From: Hsuehochloa calcarea
Lineage: Eukaryota > Streptophyta > Magnoliopsida > Poales > Poaceae
Direction: 5' to 3'
NCBI GenBank assembly: GCA_036346395.1
Contig: CM070602.1
Coordinates: 16,873,098 to 16,937,097 of the forward strand
Length of the DNA: 64,000 bases
Position numbers and translations under genes: made by a program. Each line of letters starts with the position of its first letter. The stretch's first letter is position 1. Below the pieces are notes generated by a model, which ran no database searches, had not been told where the DNA came from, and saw only the letters and a list, made by a program, of their open reading frames with translations. This document shows positions 24,835 to 36,263 of this stretch, piece after piece.

Positions 24835-25050
24835 GTGCGTAAGAGTAGACCTCGTTGGAGTCAATTGAATCAAGGAAGATCTCACATACAAAGAGCACTG
24901 TCAAGATTTTGATGTCGCAGAGCCCGCACTGTAAGCAAGACTGCTCGCTTTACGCAAAGTCCAATGGAGTAACCACTGTATGGAGAAGCAACGTGGGAAC
25001 GTGAAGAAGAGTTAAAAGCCGAGTTCCCTAGCCTTTTCTCTAGCTAGCCT
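24835..25050 (+). pseudogene. Chromodomain remnant at the end of pol
   Basis: After the integrase C-terminus the sequence reads EDLTYKEHPVKIL and ends EATWEREEELKAEFPSLFSS before a stop at 25047-25049. The P.KIL and EATWE..EE...P.LF blocks mark the integrase-linked chromodomain of plant chromoviruses, which directs integration to chromatin. The middle is out of frame. Confidence 0.8.
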
Positions 25051-25074
25051 GAATCTCGGGGACGAGATTCGTTT

Positions 25075-25088
25075 AAGGGGGGGAGGTT
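25075..25088 (+). promoter_or_regulatory. Polypurine tract
   Basis: AAGGGGGGGGAGGTT-type purine run directly before the 3' LTR; the plus-strand priming site of the element. Confidence 0.85.
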
Positions 25089-28000
25089 TGTAACATCCCA
25101 AATTTCAGAGCTTTAAAAATCTTTTAAATAGTACTAGTGAGAAAATTCACCATTTGGATTTATTTGAATATTAATTTGAAAAGTTTAATATGGACTTTAA
25201 GGACAAATTGATTTAATGAGCTTAATCCCAACATCAACAATTGTCAAAACTATTTTATTTAGATTCTATATGCTTGGTTATATTTTATAGAATTTTCTGG
25301 AATTTTTCCAAAGTCATTTGCTATTTTCTAATTGCTATTTGCATTTTCTGGATTTATTTAAAAGAAAAACATATTTTAAATCCTTGAACGATCGGGCGAA
25401 GCCCAAGACTATTCCTCGCCTCGCCCACTCCGCGACCCATTCCCGCCTTTGAGCTCTGGATCTCCGCCGCTGTCCCCTTAGCGCGATCAAGACGCATACG
25501 CCTTCTCGCACTCGCCGCTTCCCACCCCTTGGATCCCGATCGTCCGGCTACGCTTCGCCATGCGCCATCGCCTCGCCTCTCCATCTGCTGGACCGCCGAG
25601 GCATCGTTTTGCCACACCCCTTCGTCCGAAGCTACCACGACAAGTGGGTCCCACCAAACATCGTTTCATCGCCTCCGTCGGACTTCGTTCGAATCTTCCA
25701 CGCCGCCATTGTCCTCGACATGGATTCTAGGGTTTCTCGGCCCTATTTAAAGCCGCGCCGTGTCACGAGGATCGCATCCACTTCCGCCTTCGCCTACGCC
25801 TCTAACCCTAGATCGTCGTCGTTTCACGGAATCGCTTCAACCTCGGCACCGCCGTGAGCCTCTTCGCCGATTGCGCAGCCCACCGGTGAGCTTCACCGCC
25901 ACCGAGCCCATTCCACGAAGTTCGTCTCGCCATGGCAACCTCACGCGCGACGTTCGTTGCCCCAGGGAAGCCCTACCTCGCCGTCCGCCATCACCGCACC
26001 GCTCGCCTCCTCGTGTCGCCGCCGCTGCTCGTCATCTCCGGCAAGAAGCGACCGGCCACCAGACCGCCAGTCGCACCGAGTCCAGAGCGCGCCTCCATCC
26101 GCCGAAGTCGCCGCATCCGCCGCGATCCGTGGTCGCCGGAGTGTCGCTGGTCGTTTGCCTCCGTGGCGCCCCCGGTGTCAGCCACCTCATCCTCGGTCTT
26201 TGGCGTGTCACTGCGTGGCCACATCGCCAAGGTGGCTCGATCCACCGCCACACCTCACTCTTCGGCTCGGTGAACCCAAATTAATCGGCCAGTCGAGAGG
26301 TCGACGATGGGTCCCACTGTCGCTTTTCTTTAAATTTAATTCTTTTTCCGAAATTCTCTACGACGCAAGCATTGCGCAATAATTCGATTTTCCTTTATAA
26401 AATTAATTCGGGAAATTCGAGAAAATCTAATTTAGGGTTTTATTGATTTTCCAATCTTCCAAAGCCCATATCTTTTGCATCCAAGTCCAATTGAGCCCAT
26501 TCAAATTTGTAAATTTATATAAAATTCAGATCTATTTATTTATGAATTTTATTTAATTTTTGGAGTTTGTTTTGCCTCTGTTATTTATTTGTTTTGTTTC
26601 TTTTGTCTCGTTTCATGAGTAGGCGTCGATACTTCTGGGAATTTTTCGAAGAAGGAGCACCTCAAGACCAAGACCAATATCTAGATCTATTCCAAGGCAA
26701 GTTATACCTTTGATCATTTTGAACCCACTTTTCAAAATACTTTGTTTCAATGTATTGCATTCTATTTCAAGTATTTATTTAAATGCTTTTGGGTGTAGTT
26801 ATTAATCCAAATTGTTATGCCACCTTGTCTATTGTATGCTATGATCTTTTGTCACCCTAGGTTGATTAATTATTAGTTGGTATTATTGTAGCACCAACGT
26901 GGGTTGGTTAGATACGATTAGACTGCTTAGACATGCCACGAGTCATCATTTCATGTGAGAGTTGCAATTATAAATTTGACTAAGTGATTATGGAACTGTG
27001 TGATGAATCTGTGTGTGCTGTGTGCTATTACTCGTTGATGGCATGTGTTGCACTTAATCAACAGGGTGGGAAAAGATTTAGACTGAGGCAAGTGGTGGAT
27101 TCTGTGTGAATGGTGGAGCTGTGTGCTTATTAAACTTTGTGATTTGGGAAAAACTGGAAGTCTTGCCTTAGTCAATTAAGGACTTAACTTTGTGCGCCAT
27201 TGAACTGGGCCTTACTGTACGACCACATGCCTAGTATGGGCTGGGCCTGACTTAGTAAGTTATGGAGTCTTGACATTGACAACTCAGGTTGTATTTAAGC
27301 TATGTGATGGGTGGAGGTGTGATATGTCACATCGCGGACTGTTCACGCATCCCCGCCCAATGGTGTGTGTCGCTCCAAGGGCTGTGTACAAATTGACTAC
27401 ATAAAGCACACCAGAGTGTCATTGTTTGAGATGAAGTCTCTCGAAGGTTTTGTTGTGATCAACTCGATCCGGTTGGTTTCATCGTGTGGGTAAAGTGTAC
27501 AACCTCTGCGAGTGTTTTAATCAATCTATTCGAATAGCCGCGTCCTCTGCTATGGACATGCTCGGAATTTCACACGAGGGGTAGATTTTCATAAAACAAA
27601 TGGGAAGGGTCACTGTGTGAGATAACTTGTTCAAATTGTGTGAAAGAACTTGATTAGACTGTGTGTCTTTTGTGAAATCAATTGTTAACTTATTATTGTC
27701 TATTTGTTTTGAATTACGCTTTCAATCTATTATTTGTATTCAATTGCAAATGTTGCATTTCGCAAAATAACCACGTAAGCCATTCCTTTGGAATAAGCCA
27801 TCATGTATAAATGCATTCTGTGGTATGACTTATAGTACGGTGTGTACTCACTCTTGCTAAATAAATCAACGAAGTGGAGGAGTCGTCATTTTTGAAGAAG
27901 AGTTCTACGAAGGTTGAACGTTAGGGTCTTGATCCCATCGGTTGCTGTGGTAAATTGATGGAGCCACCGGAGTTTATTTCGCTTCATTGCAGCTTTATTT

Positions 28001-28206
28001 CTTTATTGTCACCTTGCATGGCTTAATAAATGTAAAACTCGACCGTAAGGTCCCAACAGCTTATTTGTTATTTAAATGTACTCGCTTATTCTTATATTCG
28101 CTGTATGGATGTGATATTTCATCAATGTTGACACTGTGTGTGCACTAGCGTGATCCCGACTAGTGCGTAATACGAGGGTCCAGATTTGCATATTTGGGTC
28201 CCGACA
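25089..28206 (+). repeat. 3' LTR of the chromovirus (3118 bp)
   Basis: Starts TGTAACATCCCAAATTTCAG and ends GGGTCCCGACA. Aligned with the 5' LTR, a run of more than 200 bases (25125-25360) is identical, while the GC-rich part 25390-26280 differs by many small insertions and deletions. ORFs inside (25354-26382) are shadows of this sequence. Confidence 0.92.
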
Positions 28207-29900
28207 GGTGCTACTCGTTGTACCACAACGAGTTCGAAAGTTATTGCACGAGAGCGACATCATCCGGTGTCCATGGCATGCTGATTTTCTCCTCGCGTTG
28301 CGCCGCACGGGCCGCTCTGTTTCATGCCTCGTGGATCGATTTTTGTGGATGACGACCGCCACCGGTGTTCTCACATATGGTGGAGTTTTACGCGCCGCAA
28401 TACAGAATGCGACAGCTTTGTCGATACTCACTCGTGCCCCCGAACGTCCGGCCCTCGGAGCGAGCCGTACACGTGAGTCAAATTTCATCCAAGTAATTTT
28501 TGCGTCCTTACGCCTTCTTTGTAACATTAATCTTTCCAAAATGCAGTAATCGAGGCTCGGGTGGGCATATTTTGGGTAGCAAATGCACCACAGACCAAGT
28601 GGATTGAGACATGGCTTCACTGTGGTGCACGTGGATGTATGGCATGAGCCGCGCCCATATGACCCTCGGTCCGTGCAGCTGCAGACATGGAGTGGTACAT
28701 GCCACGAACGCGTGCAGACTCACCATTCTCTCTCCGGGCGCCTGAGGAGGTGACATTTCAGACGCACCAAGAGAGCCTCCGCCGCAGACGCACGACCGTC
28801 CACAAAGGCTTCAAGACATGACGACACTGCATTTACACTTACAACCTCGGGTTCGCAGCTTTGTTGACGATATTCGTATTTTTGTTAATGAACTCGTACA
28901 TATGTCACTACTGCTTGAGCGGGCGAGTGCGGCGTCAGAGCGCGTGATGACGAGGCCCAACTCGCACCAGATAGAACCCGTCGGCATATAAAAAGTTTTG
29001 AAGCACATCTCTGCGGAGATGAAGAAGATAGTAAAGAACTTGAGCGTTGGTCGCTCGAGGGACGACGCCTTGCGCACGGCACGGCTGGGGTCGTGCTCAC
29101 CCGCTAGGTCACCACGACCTAGCGAGTCCGACGTCGCCGAAGTTCCGTCGGTCATCTCCGGGCCGTGCCGCACGTAAGTCGCTATGTACAAATTTACATC
29201 AAGTTTTGTAATTATGCCTTACGCTCCGCTAACATCATGCCGTTCTCTCGCCGTAGGTCCGTCGGGATGAATCACTTCCTCGTCCGTCCGGACCAGACAT
29301 ACCGCCGCCTCGGTCATCTGCAGACCGCACATCCGGGAGGTACGAGGTTCTTAGTTTACATCCAGAGTGTTCATTTGTACTAACATCGTTTCGTCTTGCA
29401 GCCTTCAGCCCCTGGGGGTGACGGCCAGTTCACATCGACTGATGACGACGATACGGGCCTCCCAACTCCTACCAGGGAGCAGTACACGACGCCAGGGCAA
29501 GGACAATGGCAGCCAGGGTTTTTAGCGTCGCAGGCGTAGCTCCTCCCGGTTCGTGCCCCACGGTATACTCGTGCGAGAGTTCATCCGCGAAGCGAGTTGC
29601 GGGCATCGCACTCCCAGTGGCCCTCGAGTGGTTTTCTAGCCTCCGCCGTGGATGAATTCCTCGTAAGTGTCCCCTGTGCCCTGCACGCCTCATCAAGACG
29701 ACATGTACGCCTACCGGACTCGCCCGGACTCGGTCCATCGTCCACCTCCGCCTCAACGGTCTCCGTATTCCTCCCGAACCGACACGCGTAATCCGTGAGC
29801 GGTGGACGATTCCACGGGTCATGCTCGGCGCAAAACAAGGCGCGACGCGACGCAAATTGCAGCAGGAGAGAGTAGTGGCTCGACGAGTGGCCGTATAGTT
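28207..29900 (+). pseudogene. Plant mobile domain protein, C-terminal part, with three small introns
   Basis: Resumes the PMD gene cut at 16272 with CYSLYHNEFE, then (frames mixed) LWMTT and MVEFYAPQ near 28330-28400, the block before the conserved MRQ. Three short introns with canonical ends fit the reading: 28473-28546 (GTGAGT...TGCAG), 29174-29256 (GTAAGT...CGTAG) and 29340-29401 (GTACGA...TGCAG). Between them are EWYMPRTRADSPFSLRAPEE followed by VTFQTHQESL (about 28690-28790) and, near 29268, NHFLVRPDQTYRRLGHLQTA. The C-terminal region 29402-29790 is Pro/Ser/Arg-rich and low in recognisable sequence. Several frameshifts and stops are present. It converges with the MULE transposase on the other strand. 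Confidence 0.7.
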
Positions 29901-29904
29901 TCAC

Positions 29905-30235
29905 GTGTTATGCTATTTTCATTGTACTACATGCTTGTTATCGCTATTTCAGTATGAGTGTCTTGTTCAGATTAATCAATAAACGTACAAACTTTTTGTA
30001 TAATGATTCCACTACATTAAACCTTCGAGACCTCTCGTGGCCTCCTGAGACCTCCTTTGTATGAAGTACATTAATTGATCTGCATTTAAAGCAACGTTAT
30101 ATCAAAAGATTCTTAATAAATAAAATAATAGAAAAATTACATAATCAAATACACTTTGTCAAACACAAAATTTTTCATTTTTTTACCTCATTTGCTATAA
30201 TTTAAAATTCGGGAGACCGCTTGTTGCGATTATGA
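29905..30235. other. AT-rich spacer between convergent PMD and MULE genes
   Basis: Low-complexity AT-rich DNA with AATAAA-like words on both strands (for example near 29979 and 30117). It probably holds the 3' ends of the two facing genes. No frame is supported. Confidence 0.45.
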
Positions 30236-30289
30236 AGATGCTTGGTACAACATGTGGGTAGCAACTACTTAACGATGTGTGCTACTTGT

Positions 30290-30875
30290 CTCCATGGCGC
30301 CATAGCAAGGGAGCCTTGTCTCGACGTCGGTGGGTCTCGGCCGAGGAGCCTTCCCTTATCGCCGGACTCTCCACGCTTCCGGTATGTCAAGTCGTCTGCA
30401 TTCTCGCGATTGTATGATGTAAGTACATCGTCAAAGATAAAACGTAATAAGAATGTCAATTGTTCATAACTCACGTCGTCCATGTAGATTGCTCCCTGAC
30501 GACCGGATACGTTATGGCGACCGGGCATAGCCGCATGAGCCTTTCCTTGCCCTTGTCACGGACCGCCCACGTCGGTACGGTGTGTCGAAGTCGCCCATGT
30601 CTGCGTTTGCATGATGTAAGTGCACCGTATAGTGAAAATCATAAGAAGGATGTAATTTCTTCATAACTGACGTCGTGGATACGGATGACGCCCGGGCGAC
30701 CGGATACGCTGTGGCGGCCGGGCTCAGCCTCATGAGCCTTTCCCTTGCCCTTATTACGGAATGTCCACGCTCGGTGGTGTGTCGAGTCGCCCATGTCCTG
30801 CGCTTGCATGATGTAAGTACACCGTATAGTGAAAATCATAAGAAGGATGTAATTTCTTCATAATCGACGCTTGCA
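30290..30875 (-). repeat. 197-bp tandem repeat, about three copies, each an exon/intron unit on the minus strand
   Basis: The word (T/G)CATGATGTAAGT or its variant recurs at 30412, 30609 and 30806, exactly 197 bases apart. On the minus strand each unit holds a coding-like piece (GDSTHHRAWTFRNKGKGKAH, then EAEPGRHSVSGRPGVIRIHD, ending DVSYE). It also has an intron-like piece with a donor GTGAGTTATG or GTCAGTTATG and an acceptor ending ..GCAAACGCAG or CGCAG. The copies diverge moderately from one another. They lie downstream of the MULE transposase and probably belong to its 3' exons. Confidence 0.65.
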
Positions 30876-31423
30876 TGAGCCTTTCCTTGTCGCCGATATG
30901 GATTACGCCGGGAGTTTATTGGGGTCCTTGGTGCCTCCTCATCCGCACGTAAGGTTTCCACTGCGGAGAAGTTCTCGCCCGCACCGAGTAGTTTAGCATG
31001 TACTCCTATTTGGATGAATGCCATGTCGCATATCTCGGGCCGTCAATCCATTGAAGAAGTGGCGGCAGCATCTCGGGCTGCATTACGTGGGGATGAAGTT
31101 AAAAATTGAAGGAATTAAACATTGGGAGGAAAATCGATGCGCGCGAAAGAAACGCTTACCATGTAGTGGCCGACTTTGAGTACGCCCGCCGGCGTGTATG
31201 CGGGTGTGTGGATGAATGATCTCTGCGGTTCACCACACACACACTTCGACCGCAAACGTGGTGGCACTGGAGCATCTTTCATTGAAAAATTTGGGTATTT
31301 TATTTGTTTCCTCTTCTGCAAGAAGCGATTGCGCTCGCAACATCCTCTTGTAGAAGTTTGTCAAGAGTCCATAGCCGGTCTCGATAATTTTGCGCTGTAC
31401 ATAACAAGCAAGACAGAAAAACT

Positions 31424-33950
31424 TTAAATTACGACACCGAGTGACGAATTTGACGAACTAGGTCTGTTGGGACAATCCTTCATTGAGTGCCTGGGGTCTT
31501 GCATATCCTCGCACTTCACTGTGGCGGCTAATACTGCACGCTGACTAGCATCCATGTCATTCGGAAGCGCTTGCTCTGCCGTCGCCCTTCCTATTCTCTT
31601 CAAGTCCTGTTGGGACCCCAAGGCACCATGTCGGGCCAAAGATCCTTGTAGTTCATTTCCAAACCATACGAGTGAAACTCTCCGCTCCATGTACCGAATA
31701 GGTCTTTGCATGTCGTAGTACTCAGAGATGTATGGTGTAGCCATCTGCCGCATTTGTGCACATGCCTTGTACACGTCGCGAGCATGGTTTGTGGAAGAGC
31801 TTTGGCTTGTTGCAGTGCATGTCGCCACATCACCCGTGGTGCATGCTGTTTTCTTTCCCCTAGCATGACTATTGACGTATTTACGCCGAAGCTTGATCTC
31901 GTACTTTACTTTGAGGCCGCCGATCACCGAATGTCGTGCATTCGGGCCTTCTCCATCTTCCGATCCATGTGTCTCTCGCATGTTCTCGGACCACCGCTGC
32001 CTTCGCCCATCCGCCGCTTGGTCGCGGTGGCTCTATTCACGAAATAACCAACGGTGCGAGTCCATGTCTCTGGACAACCGCAGCGTGATAGGAGCCCGCG
32101 CACACCTTTCAGACGCTATTGTAGACCTCGGACATGTTGGTCGCCATAACGCCGCACTACGCACCGTCCGTGGTCATAGAGGAGGACCATTTCTCCAATT
32201 CGGGAGCGTGGTCGTTAATCCACCGGGAGAAGGTTATGGCGCTACTAGGTTGCTCCTCTCCGGAGTGGACTCCCTTGTATGTCTCGTAGTCCTGTTCAAG
32301 GTCTCTCCAAATAGACTCAAACTTCCGCCGGTTCTCGCATACACAATGCCTTGAACGCCTTCATGAGTTCTCGATCGCGAACCGTGTGAACAAGTTAGAT
32401 GCAAGATGCCTCATGCACCACCGGATTGCACGCCGCTCCACCGGTGAGATGGATCCATCCCACGCGCATGATGTTGATGGCCGCCAACAACCCAAAGATT
32501 GCGATGCGTGACTAGCGCAGACGCTGGCGGCCTCCCACCACGCCCTCTTCACGTTCTCCAAGAACCACGGCCACCGGATGTGTTCTCGCCTCGACAATGG
32601 CAAATGCAACCGGAGAAGTTGGTCATTCGTGATCGCCGCCACCGCGTGAGGATGGTGCCTTTGTACTTCCCGAAGAGAAAAGTGCCATCCATCGTTAGCA
32701 CGGACGGCGAGAACTTGAAGCCCCGATGGCCCGAGCGAAAGCCCGTAACACCCTATCCAAGATGAAGTGGTTGGGCCCTTTTTCAAAGATCTTCACGGCC
32801 CAAATTGTTTATGTACGTGCGGGTTTGATCCGCAATCTGGTGAAGCAATCTCGGCACAAGGTTGTACGCCTCTTACGTATGTCCCGCATATAGTCTCGAT
32901 GACTTTACGCTTGGCTCGTCGAACCTTGTCAGAAGCTAATCGGATAGCCAACCCGATTGGCGACTTCCGACATCATCGGCTTGGGGAGATGTACACGTCG
33001 CCTCAACTAGGTGCGTGATGAGGTTTGCAACATATGCGAAGTCACGCCCGATGTCGCCAGGGCTCGTTGAGCTCGCAGTGTGGTCGATCGGCTCCTTGGC
33101 CGTGAAGACCGAGCCAAAGATCTTTGCTCGGAGAGGCTTGACCTTGCCGGGCGCCTTCTACTATGCACTTCATCCGCAGTACTTCCTGGTTGGACCGGTG
33201 CACTCGGTACACACGGCCGATGGACAAAGCGCATCGCGTGCTATAGCTTGTTGCACGCCCACCTTGTTCGAAGCGCCGCCCAACTAAGAGGGTGTCGGCT
33301 TCAAACCCCAGGAGCCTTCTTCTTGCGGTAGTACGAGCGAACGCACCGCGATATCATCAAGTCTCGATGCCACGTAAGGACCACCGCCGTGTGCGCCCTC
33401 GCTTGTACCATCCGAGCTTGGGTGGTGTCCTCGTCGACTCAACCCGAGAGTCTCGTCCGTAGATACTGTGGCGCCGATGCGGTCGACCACCATGTTTCCG
33501 CCTCATTTGGCTCAAAATTAGGCACGGATTTCTTCCGAGGGCAAAGACATTCCGTCTTGCCATCTTCACTCCTCGCCGCGCTTGCCGCTTATGCAGCCCT
33601 CGGCATCATCGTGGTTTCCAGACGCCCTATATACGAAATTGACGTACACCATAGGCTTCCCGTGAATGGCCGCCTCGGTGGAGACAATCTCCATGTAACG
33701 CCTCCATGCTATGCTTCCATCCACCTTTACGAGCTCCCACACATAATTGGTGCAGTGATCGCCTCAATCATTACTTTCTTCGTCCTTGGCTCCGTGAGGA
33801 ACTCCTCCGGATGCAGACTTCAGCACTCGTGAATATTCATCGCGTGGAGCCCTCCGCCCCGACCACCTTGTACGGCATCTCGACAGTCCAACCCATCGTG
33901 TCCGGCTCATAAGGCCATCGCCAGAAATACAATCAAGTCTTGCATGTTGA
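31424..33950 (-). pseudogene. Mutator-like (MULE/MuDR) transposase, degenerate
   Basis: Read on the minus strand across frames. N-terminal region (33950-33000): short matches such as DEDTTQARMV and a Lys/Arg-rich tract. Catalytic core: SPSVLTMDGTFLFGKYKGT (about 32710-32650), the first Asp of the DDE core in the usual LD.T.L/DGTF setting, then FLENVKRA near 32555 and a DxxxGL..A-like block. A later block reads ERRAIRWCMRHLASNLFTRF (about 32440-32380), the known WC.rH...N. SWIM-type zinc region: Cys/His-rich remnants about 31830-31740, then MRQMATPYISEYYDM. Last, a CCHC-like KCEDMQDPRHSMKDCPNRPS with the second Cys shifted (about 31510-31455). Many indels and stops. Identified from block order. 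No terminal inverted repeat was found. Confidence 0.75.
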
Positions 33951-33954
33951 AAAT

Positions 33955-34440
33955 ACCTAAACCCACAACAACCACTAAATAATTACGACTAATTAATTAG
34001 CACTAAACTAATTCATTACTACCAACTAACTAAACTAACTAATTAACTATCTCTAAACTAACTATTACTCCACTACAAAATACCAAAGATATTTCCACTA
34101 ACTTGATATGTCAGAACGATGAGTACTAAACTAATTACTTACTAATTAATTAGCACTAAACTAATTTATTACTAGTGAACTAACTAATTACGACTAATTA
34201 GCTATCTATAAACTAACTAATTACTATTAATTACCACTAAAAATACCATGACTTTATTTCCACTTACTTCATATGTCAACGATGACTACTAAACTAATTA
34301 CGACTAATTAATTAGCACTAAACTAATTCATTACTACTCGACTAACTAATTACTAATTAATTACCCATAAACTATCTAATTAGCTAGCTAACAAAGACTA
34401 ACTAATTACTACGCAATAACGGCAAAAGCATAACACAAAT
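33955..34440. repeat. About 165-bp AT-rich tandem repeat, 2-3 copies
   Basis: Blocks built from CTAACTAATTA and AATTAGCACTAAACTAATT words recur. ATATGTCA followed by GATGA.TACTAAAC is at 34106 and 34271, a period of 165. It lies just upstream of the minus-strand MULE reading. No coding potential. Confidence 0.6.
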
Positions 34441-34459
34441 TACGCCTTCTGAGAAGTAA

Positions 34460-34980
34460 TAAATCACCCTTCATAATAATCACCCTTCTGAGGAAGTCAT
34501 AAATCAAGGCTAAAAAACAATTACCTCCCAATAAAATTAACCATTTTTGCCACCAGAAACGCTGCAGAAATATCTTCGCTTCCAATCATTGGTAACCCCG
34601 TTTCAACAAAAAAAAAGAAAAGTGGTACGAGCGATTCTTCTCGGTCGCCGGAAGTGCCAAAGGGAGGCAGCGCACGATGCCGAGGACACCATGTAGCAAT
34701 TGATAGGAGCAGCAAGCAGCAATAGTGTCCGTCTCTTTATACGTTGTACCAGCTGAAAGGCGAACAGAAGGAAAAGATCACGCAGTCGCAGCAGTGGTGC
34801 CGCCACTGTGCTCTGACCTGCCGAGCCGGTGGTGTGCAACGGCTGCCGGCTGGCGTGTCATGCATAGTACCTGGCGTTTTCTAAGGCAACGGCATTGCTT
34901 CCCTGAATGAAATGTGATCTGCACGCATGCGCGGCGCGCGCATCCTTTGGAAACAGGGGAGCCGGCCGGCTGCGTCGGAA
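34460..34980 (-). promoter_or_regulatory. Possible promoter/5' region of the minus-strand MULE gene
   Basis: On the minus strand a TATA-like CGTATAAAGAGACGG (about 34745-34731) follows a GC-rich stretch with GCATGCGCGGCGCGCGCATC near 34926. It sits 5' of the transposase reading. Short frames (34521-34839) show no domain. Inference from position and composition only. Confidence 0.3.
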
Positions 34981-35526
34981 ATTAAATTATTTACGTGTAT
35001 GCACACGTCGTGAGATAAAAATGGACTACATATCAACTAAAGTAAATTAATATATTATGCTTTATTTCGTATGCACGATAGTCTCTAACATACTTTTTAA
35101 TATTTAAATTTTATAATTTTTTTTTAAAAAAAAATAGAATTACTTCAACTAGAAGAAACGACTTGTACTCTTCCCTCCTCTCCTCCATATAGTATTTTGT
35201 TGATATGATATAGCTAAGAGATGATAATAAAGATACTATTAGAGATACCCTTAGGTGTTGGAGTCTCATGCATCAACCAGTTCATCGAATTATTGTTAGG
35301 CTGTTGAAGAAAAGCCGATGATCTACTAGTATTGTAGCATGAGGTGCGACATTGAAGTCCAGCCTAAGCTAGAGTTCAGCACTTGTGCAGTAGTTCAGTT
35401 GAACTAGAAGCAAACGAACATGAAGTAGCTCAAGCGAAACCATCCCCCCCCAACCAACACACACATTGGGGGTGGGAAAAAAAGCTCGTTGACTCGATTC
35501 AATATTGTTCCAATTATACTCTTCTG
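34981..35526. other. AT-rich intergenic sequence, nothing recognised
   Basis: No gene, repeat pair or RNA feature seen; the 35383-35685 frames run into the poly-T tail of the next element and are not supported. Confidence 0.4.
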
Positions 35527-36260
35527 TTTTTTTTTTTGCAACGAAGAGGTGGTAGAGATGCCCTTTGTATTGATAAAGTAGGAGAAAACAAGATAAAAAT
35601 ATATAACTCGGATGGGAGAGAACCCGCAACTAGACACGCCTCACAGCACCCTAGCAACAGCACCAAAGCTAGATGCACTAACTAGCAAAACCTAACCACA
35701 CCATAACACCAACTAGCTCTACCGAACACACAGGAAGGGCAACACCTCCTATCCAACGCATTAAAACTTCGAACTATTTAAAATCGGGGCAGTGTAGATG
35801 ATCGTCCAAGCACAAGCATGAGAGAGAAGAATAGAAGTAGGGGCAAGGTGAATCCACACACTGACAGGGCAACCAACAAGGAGCTTTAGATGAATTAGGT
35901 GAGTAAGCGGTTCCTCCACTCAGCGACAACGGTAGATGATGCAGAACAAAAGGACGACAACTCTGACTCCTCTCCCCCTCCACCCACGTGTCTCATTCAT
36001 GGTGGACTCTGCCAACTGCTACAAACGGGGCCTCCAGGACAGTTGTCTTGCGCCTCAAGATGACACCTCCACATCAATAGCTTGACTACTCGGGGCTCTT
36101 CCAACGGCCGACCTTCTACTCCTCAAGACAACAACCTACACTCGGGGCGCCCGACATAGCAACATGGGTGGGTCCTCTCCACATCCACACAATCCGGTGA
36201 ACACACAACACTTGGCGAAACCGATAGCTCAAACATCGACAACGGATAACGACGAGAGAC
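35527..36260 (-). mobile_element. LINE-type non-LTR retrotransposon 3' end
   Basis: On the minus strand the block ends CTTTATCAATACAAAGGGCA, then CTACCACCTCTTCGTTGC and a poly-A (poly-T at 35527-35537 on +). A terminal region rich in Thr/Ser codons followed by a TATCAATA word and poly-A is characteristic of grass LINE tails. No reverse-transcriptase sequence was found upstream, so this is a 5'-truncated copy. The upstream limit is uncertain, since the CACTA element starts at 36264. Confidence 0.5.
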
Positions 36261-36263
36261 GAG

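Larger units (their letters stand above)
16273..28206 (+). mobile_element. Chromovirus-type Gypsy retrotransposon, full structure, degenerate coding region
   Basis: Ordered parts: 5' LTR 16273-19395 (TGTAACATCC...CCCGACA), Met-tRNA primer site 19400-19412, extra ORF 19612-20346, gag from 20627, protease, RT, RNase H, integrase (about 22030-24790), chromodomain remnant (about 24835-25045), polypurine tract 25075-25088, and 3' LTR 25089-28206. Gag-pol order with RT-RNase H before integrase is the Gypsy order. The C-terminal chromodomain points to a chromovirus, most like the Tekay/Del lineage. The flank GAGGT (16268-16272) is matched only as AGGT at 28206-28209, so the target duplication is imperfect. 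The insertion splits a PMD gene. The coding part has dozens of small indels and stops. Confidence 0.9.

Noticed and set aside
30290..30875. CRISPR-like array
   Set aside because: Three units of 197 bp with full-length homology rather than short repeats with unique spacers, in plant nuclear DNA.
14741..34980. Terminal inverted repeats for the PMD/MULE locus
   Set aside because: I compared the outer 300-500 bases on both sides by eye and found no convincing match, so no borders are claimed.
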